Shown here: positions 57,051-64,000 of the stretch, one piece after another
How positions within the stretch are numbered: position 1 is the first letter of the stretch
Layout: every line of letters begins with the position of its first letter
Source: Helichrysum umbraculigerum
Taxonomy: Eukaryota; Streptophyta; Magnoliopsida; Asterales; Asteraceae
Reading direction: 5' to 3'
Length of the DNA stretch: 64,000 nt
NCBI GenBank assembly: GCA_949592205.1
Contig: CATIUR010000003.1
Location: 140,283,259 to 140,347,258, forward strand
The notes under the pieces: generated by a model
What the model was told of the DNA's origin: nothing
Seen by the model: only the letters and a program-made list of their open reading frames with translations
Database searches by the model: none
Translations under genes and position numbers: made by a program

Positions 57051-60000
57051 ATGACGCAACCACCACCGGTAACACCTTCTCTCCCTCTCGCACAATTACC
57101 GCCACCACGACCACCGGCGCTCCTTACTTCCGGCGGTTGTCAAGTTCGTTGCGCTGGTTGCCGGATGATATTGACCGTTGGTCCAGGTTTGACCGAGTTT
57201 GTATGTCCTACGTGTCAGTTACCGCAAATGCTGCCGCCGGAACTGATGCGGATACCGTCACAGGTGCCGGCTCATGGTATCGATCCGAGTAAGATCCAAC
57301 TGCCGTGTGCGAATTGTAAGGCGATACTTAATGTTCCTCATGGTTTATCACGATTTGCGTGCCCTCAGTGCAAAATGGAACTTGCTGTTGATCTGTCTAG
57401 GATTAAACAGTTTTATCCTCCACCTCCTGAGGAAGTCAACGAGGTATTTTTAACATAATCTCTATCTTCATTTATGCATATGTATTCAAATTTAATTATA
57501 CATTTATTAGTGAGATTGTGTTGTATCATGTGTAATTTCACATGCAATTTGACCTAATTTGCTAGTTGGAGAGAATTTGTTGAATTTTAGGGGTTTACTT
57601 TTTGTTCATGCATACTCTTGAAATGCATTTGCACGTATGGATTACAACTTAGCATTGATGTCATAGGTTTAGAACAACATAGAAGTGTTTGATATCGTTT
57701 TACGGATGCTTTATTTTAAACATATAATTGTCTGGGAAGTTAATAGAGTAAGTTTGCTGTTTCCGGTTAAAGTAGAAACATAATTGGTAAATATTACCAG
57801 CTATGGTACTGATGGTATCCAGTGTTAACTCTGGTTTTGACTCTTTAGGTATGAATATGTGCTTCCAGAGTTGTGTACTTGGAATTTTCATGAATAAAAG
57901 ATTTTGGAAAGTCTAAAATCATTTGTTTTTAGTGTGTCTGACCATACAGCTAAAAAAGGAAATGTAAACATGCAAGTGGCAGTCCTAACCTAGTTATTTG
58001 ATTACCGAAATGTCTCACATGATGAGTTATACCCTTTCAGGTAGCTATTGATGTGGAACGAGAAGAAGATGGTGGAGGCGTTGTGGGAGAAACATTTATG
58101 GACTATGTGAGTTTTTGTCATTCCCTTGAGCTTCTCATATGTGTGGTTTCTTATTTTCCGGGTTTATCTTTATACGTTATTGAAATGTAGCGTCCACCAA
58201 AGGTGTCTATTGGTTCTCCACATCCGGATCCTATTGTGGAAACATCCTCCTTATCTGCGGTGCAGCCCCCTGAACCCACATATGATCTTCAAACAAAAGA
58301 TAACTTGGAATCTTCAAAAGCTTTATCATGCTTGCAGATCGAGACCCTAATTTATGCCTGTCAGGTTGGTTATTTAAGCTAATTGTGAACTTCTAATCAC
58401 TCTTTGCTTGACTTGCATTATTTTTTCTTCACAGAGACACATGCAACATCTTGAAAACGGCAGCAGGGCAGGATTTTTTCTTGGAGATGGAGCTGGTGTT
58501 GGCAAAGGACGTACAATTGCTGGGTTAATTTGGGAGAATTGGCACCATGGGAGGAGAAAAGCATTGTAAGGTCTTGGTTGCATACGTTTAATGTTGTCAG
58601 AGTGATCTTTGAATGATAAGCAGCATGTTCTATTTTTCACATTGGTAATGCTAATTGTGATGATTTTAGGTGGATTTCTGTTGGTTCAGACTTGAAATTC
58701 GATGCAAGAAGAGATTTGGACGATGTTGGAGCAACTTGTATAGAAGGTATTTATGTATATTTGTCATCTTTCTCGATTACTTTCTGTAACTCTTAACTCT
58801 TATCTCTATTATTGTGTGGCCCAATTTTCACTTCTTTTGCTTGTATCTTCTACCTTCTCAGCAGAATTTAGATAAATGCTTATAGGTCTTTTTCAATGTC
58901 TAAACTTTTAAATTATGCTGGGGGTTTTAGCCAATCTTTTTGCTATCAAAGCTCTAAGGACTTGCCTTTGGATGCCTTACATGCTTACTTTCCATTTTGG
59001 GTGCTTTTGAAGCTCTCAACGAGCATATTGGATGGTTCTATGACTATAAATTTTTTCTTACCTAGCGGATATTGCTTGGTTTTCTCTTTTGCTAATCTTA
59101 ATAGTTAGAATTTGAGGTTTGCTCTGGTTACAGTAGTTATCTTTTGCTTGCAGTGCATGCTTTGAACAAACTCCCTTATTCCAAGCTTGATTCCAAGTCC
59201 GTTGGGATTAAAGAGGGTGTTGTTTTCTTGACATATAGCAGTCTTATAGCATCTTCTGAGAAGGGTCGCTCTCGATTACAGCAGCTTGTGCAGTGGTATG
59301 GATTAGAATATGATGGGCTGATCGTGTTTGATGAGGTATTATCTACTTTTATTATTATGTATATTTGTAACAGGCAGTCACTTTCAGGATTTGAGTTAAT
59401 AGCGCTGTTTGTGCAGGTTGCATGTAAACAATATAATTTGCTTAAGGGTGTTGTTAAGTACACATCATTTGTTGGAACTGTAGAAACTTCCTTTTTGCTA
59501 TTTGTTAGTCTGTTTTGGGTGATTAACCTGACTCCTAGTAATCTAAAGTACCAAAATGGTGTATGGGTTATCTATTAAATCAGAAAAGAATAAGTAAGTT
59601 CATAATATTTAGGTTTGTTGCAAAAAAACCCTGAGATGTGTTTTTTGTACATAACTGTGGCTTAACTTTTTTTTTTAGACAAAATAAGTTGCATCGATAA
59701 TCTCAACCCCCAACTTAATGGAGGAAAAAGAGACGAAGGGGAAATTTATGTTTGAGTAGTTTTTGATTGGTCTCGCTTTCTTGATTGTAGTGCCACAAGG
59801 CCAAAAATTTGGTACCTGAAGCTGGAGGACAGCCAACACGAACGGGTGAAGCCGTTCTTGAACTTCAGGTTTGTTCTCACACCAACTGCTGAAAGCACCT
59901 GTCATTATCGTTAATTATATTTATTGTCATCTGTGGTAGTAATGTTTTTATTTTTCTGATGGAGAGGTCTAATTACATAGTTGATATATAGAAGGTGGTA

Positions 60001-63000
60001 ACTAGATGTCCCAATTACTTGGGATAAAATAAAAGTTCAGAAGAATCTGTCTAGCATTCAAGCTTTATTTTTATTATTATTTTTTAAATTTATTGTAGTG
60101 AAAAAGTGGAACATTCATACCTCCTTCGACAAACATGTCTTAGAGATAAGTCATTACAATTGGTCCATGAACACCCAATCTGAACAAACAGTCAGAGAAT
60201 TCATGGTTCTTTCTGTTAACTAACAGACTTATAGTTGCCTAGGAGCACATGCAGTTTATGACTTGGTGTAGGACATGCCGATCTAAGAGGCTCGAGGATC
60301 CAAATGCTACTTGGGTTTTATTGATTGCTAGTGTGGACATTAGTATTTTTTAGAACTTTTGTGGTCATACATGATAATCAGTTTTCAACTGAAATTTGAA
60401 TAATATATGGTTGAATCCCAGTCTAGTTAGGTTTATAATAGTTGAATTGGAAACATGGTGTAATTCCCCGGTTTTTGTCATGTTGAATTAGGCATTTTTG
60501 TGATAAGACAAACTAGCTTTGCCTAATGTCACTGATAACCAGACCTTCTATTTTAGTTGCAAATCATTACACATATTCCCCCCTTAGATGTGTGTATACT
60601 TTATCACCTTGTATCTCACATCGTCATATTTTAATAGGAATAGAATATACACAGCATAATGAGCCACTATGAATGTCATCAGAATGAATACACTTGGACA
60701 ATTTGTTTGACCAGCACTTATGAATGGTCAAAGAAGAAACATACCAGAAAAAAAGATAAGAATTGTAGTTGGGTATCTTAGTAAAAATTTGGAGAACCAG
60801 AAAGTAGGATCCATAGCTCTTTTGAAAAGTTAGAAAGGTCAATTGAATTTGTAGAAAATCAGATGCTGAAAGGCCTATTGATGTATGAAAAATGCACGAT
60901 TAGGCTTTGACTTTGGGAGGAGTTGGTTAGTGTAAATGTGTTTGTCATCTCTCTTCTTTTCTTCTTTATTTTTACTATTTTTCTTATGTTATCCTTTTAA
61001 TAGTAATCTCTCGTCAGCACATTATCTGGCTGGAGAATTGTTCTCTTACACTATTAGATTATAATATATACTAATTAGTTGCACAAGTATACAGTAGTTA
61101 TTAGTTTCTTTTATCTAAATGACAATTGAAGAAATTGAAAAGGCAGTGAATTGAAGAAAATAAAAGGCAGCAAATTGAAGAAAATGAAAAGGCAGCAAAG
61201 TAAGAAACAAACCTTTATGTGAGTAAGGTGTAAACTTCTAGGTCTATAGTTAAGAAACGAATTCAGGTATGTATCTGGTACATGAACAAGAGGGATCACA
61301 GTGAGGCACACTTTTACACTTGTGGTATTACATCTCATGATCACATGATGCTTGACATTGATTGGAAATTATTACCTGCAAGATCTTTCTTTCGTTCGAT
61401 CCTGGTAAGGAGAGTGACACTGTATGTGCCAACGAAGGACAAATTTTCATGGAGTGAATTGGTACTTATAAATCTTTGAACATTATACTTTGTGACATGC
61501 AGTTGATATGCAAGGATGTTGCCAACATTACACCATTTATAGGCATAGTTCCCTGAAATCATAAGAACAACAATGCACTTGGTTTTTTTTTGTTTTTTTA
61601 TTTTTGTTTATTGTAATTTAAGTGATGTTATTATCTAAAGCTTCGTTGAGACCTGGTTTACTGCTCATTCTGGCTTTTTCTTTTTCTGCTCTGTTTTGTA
61701 TACACTGTCTCTTGTTGTACTAATAGTTCTGCCTTATTTACTGTTACTCTCCAATGGTTCTAAGAGTCGTTGGTTCATTGTATAACAGGCACGACTTCCA
61801 GAAGCACGTGTTGTTTATTGTTCAGCAACTGGTGCATCAGAACCTAGAAATATGGGTTATATGGTTCGGCTTGGTCTCTGGGGAGCTGGAACTTCTTTTG
61901 AAGATTTCCGTGAATTTTTAGGTGCAAAAACTTTACCTTAAACGTAGATCATGTTTTTTTTGTTGGTAGTCAATGTTTGTTTTCCACTTCTCTTCTGAAG
62001 TAATAAGAGTTTTGAGTATCCTTTTGTTTTCTTAACTTTGCCACTCCTTTATTGCTTTGTGTTCTCCTTTTGTGGGTTTGAATAAATATATTGTGTTTTT
62101 TTGCAAATCTCCGTGCAGTTGCTCTTGATAAAGGAGGAGTAGGAGCACTTGAACTTGTTGCTATGGATATGAAAGCGAGGTTAGCATTTAACATCCGTCA
62201 ATACCTTTTCTAACTGAGTACTGTACCAATTTGGCTATTCAACCTTTCAGAGGGATGTATGTATGCCGGACTCTGAGTTATAAAGGAGCAGAATTTGAAG
62301 TTCTTGAGGTTCCACTGGAAGCCAAAATGGAGGTACCAAGCAGCTTTTTGCGTCTTTGCATGTAAAATATGTATCGACAAGACTTGCTAATGCTCTTGTT
62401 ATATTTGATGGTTTGTAGGAGATCTACAAAAAAGCAGCTGAATTTTGGGCTGAGTTGAGGGTTGAATTGCTTTCTGCAAGTGCTTTCCTTGGTGATGATA
62501 AGCCTAGTTCCAGTCAGTTGTGGAGATTATACTGGGCGAGCCATCAGGTTTGCCAGTTCAAATTTGTTTTACTTAGATATGTACATGAATGTTTTCTGTG
62601 CGGTTTTTCTTAATCTGTTCATATGTTTTGTTGCTTCTGTTATATTCTAGCGTTTCTTTAGGTATGTATGCATGTCAGCAAAAGTGCCTGCTGTTGTAAA
62701 CCTTGCTAAGCAGGCACTGATGGACAACAAGTGTGTGGTCATTGGTCTTCAGAGTACTGGGGAGGCAAGAACTGAGGATGCAGTGACAAAATATGTGAGT
62801 GTGTTGTCCTTTTGCAAGTTAAATGAAAGATGCACACATTTTGATCTTTGATTTTTATTTATCTTTGTATTCTGTAGGGAATTGAACTTGATGATTTCAT
62901 TTCTGGACCTCGTGAGCTGTTGCTTAAATTTGTTGAAGAAAATTATCCTTTGCCTGAAAAGCCCGAATCTCTGCCAGGTGTTCATTGGCCTATATGAAGC

Positions 63001-64000
63001 GATCTGTAATACGGAGTATATATTTACAGATTTCACTAATAGGGTTTTTTTATACGTTGTAGGAGAGGATAGTGTTAAGGAACTTCAGCGTAAGAGGCAC
63101 TCAGCAAATCCTGATGTTTCATTTAAAGGGAGGGTCAGGAAAGCTGCAAAATGGACACCTGCAAGTGATGCTGAGAGCGAGGAGGAATCTGAATGTAAGT
63201 TGTGCTAAAAGGACACCTTCTCTGCTTGGCTGATTTTACATCTTTATTATTTTTCTTTAAATAAGCTGTGTGATGATATTTTTAATTCTGGATTGTGATA
63301 CTGACTTAAGTAATGGTATTTCTGTTGGAGTTTATTTCTGCCTTAACTAATGGTGCTTTTTTTTTCAACCAACTAGCTGATTCTGGCCATGAATCTGATG
63401 ATGAATTTCAGATTTGCAACATCTGCAATTCAGAATCGGTATGCTTACCTTTTTGTGTGTGTTTATATCTTGATCTGTTCTTGATTCTTATCAAGAGTTT
63501 CTCATATAATGCAGGAAAGAAAGAAATTGCTCCAGTGTTCATGTTGTGGACAACTTTTACATCCGGCGTGTGTAGTTCCACCAGAAACCGATGCAATATC
63601 TTCCAATTGGTCGTGTCATTCTTGCAAGGAAAAAACAGAGGAGTATCTTCAAGCAAGACATATCTATGTTGCAGAGTTACTAAGAAGGTGTGATTATTTA
63701 AGTGCACCACTTGCGGCTTTTCTTCTTTGTTGCTTCCTGTTGTTTCTCTGTATTGCTTTCTCAGATAGATTAGCCACATTTTTTTGTAAGTTCGTTTTTG
63801 CCAATAAAAGCCAGAGAATATACTTCATGAAGCTGAATTACCTTATATGTTGCCAGTAGTAAGCAATTTAGTATGGCTTGATTTGCTTTGAAATGCCACT
63901 TGAATGCTTTAATATCTGCTATATGTATTTTGTTAGATATGAAGCAGCTGTCGAGCGTAAGTCAAAGATTTTGGATATTATCCGTACATTTGACCTTCCA
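57051..64000 (+). CDS. FGT1: FORGETTER1 / Strawberry-notch protein (N-terminal 17 exons, partial)
   Basis: Helicase-like chromatin regulator; Arabidopsis FGT1 works with remodellers in heat-stress memory. Exons: 57051-57443, 58041-58106, 58191-58364, 58435-58565, 58670-58746, 59154-59335, 59791-59868, 61789-61921, 62119-62179, 62251-62332, 62419-62547, 62651-62794, 62878-62977, 63063-63194, 63377-63438, 63515-63687 and 63938 to the edge. All borders are GT/AG, and the phases join into 726 codons without a stop. Two LSD1-type zinc fingers (Cys 34/37/52/55 and 86/89/104/107), a Walker A-like GDGAGVGKGRT (~228-238), DECH at ~340-343, CSATGASEPRNMGYM, and a PHD finger (ICNIC...CSCCG...HPAC...CHSC) in exons 15-16. 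The family has ~1,250-1,300 aa, so the C-terminal part lies beyond the window. The spacer between the two N-terminal fingers is shorter than in Arabidopsis. The longest intron is intron 7 (59869-61788); no gene is seen in it. Confidence 0.95.

Noticed and set aside
59144..59578. 144-aa frame as a separate gene
   Set aside because: Its first part is FGT1 exon 6 and the rest is read-through into intron 6.
60624..60842. Minus-strand frame in FGT1 intron 7
   Set aside because: It is AT-rich intron sequence without domain or promoter.

Overview
This window is plant nuclear DNA. It has spliceosomal introns with GT/AG borders, AT-rich intergenic DNA, TTTAGGG-type telomere-like repeats, plant-only gene families (LRX, LSD1-type zinc fingers, thionin-like peptides) and plant LTR retrotransposons. 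The gene set fits a eudicot. An asterid such as Asteraceae is my guess from the repeat style only, with low confidence.

Layout. (1) 1-2910 is a minus-strand LTR cluster, one LTR nested in another, next to a SINE that carries a LINE tail. (2) 3.4-17.6 kb is a gene island: a PP2A B' regulatory subunit (4122-6542), a prolamin-like/EC1-like secreted protein (8091-8534), an LRX-type leucine-rich-repeat extensin (9908-11338) and a two-exon thionin-like cysteine-rich protein on the minus strand (16916-17571). Small DNA transposons lie between them: Harbinger-like, MULE foldback, hAT and a Stowaway, plus a LINE tail. (3) 19.5-21.1 kb is a MULE-like element full of AAAATGCAGT motifs. (4) 21543-49563 is one 28-kb nest of LTR elements, and every insertion can be ordered from its target-site duplication. 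An outer solo LTR holds a degenerate Copia element, which itself holds two more solo LTRs. The outer LTR also holds a solo Copia LTR, which holds a minus-strand LTR, which holds an internally deleted Athila-like element. (5) 49.6-51.4 kb has nested MITEs and a second MULE foldback with a telomere-like core. (6) 51.6-54.6 kb is a PAM2/CUE protein gene of the CID5/6 type. (7) 57051 to the right edge is the first 17 exons of a FORGETTER1/Strawberry-notch gene.

The most interesting signal cuts across the mobile elements. At least five LTR families carry clusters of short GC-rich palindromes. Each family has its own arm sequence, but three of them share a CG-N-CG core. In the Copia and Athila LTRs, which belong to different superfamilies, the palindromes come as two pairs, 19-20 bp apart within a pair and 90 bp from pair to pair. 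One array has ~45-bp regular spacing with unique spacers and one apparent compensatory change. The Copia LTRs also carry an exact match to the plant snRNA upstream sequence element, 34 bp from a TATA box, which is the spacing of Pol II snRNA promoters. Family names rest on reading the sequence; no database search was possible.
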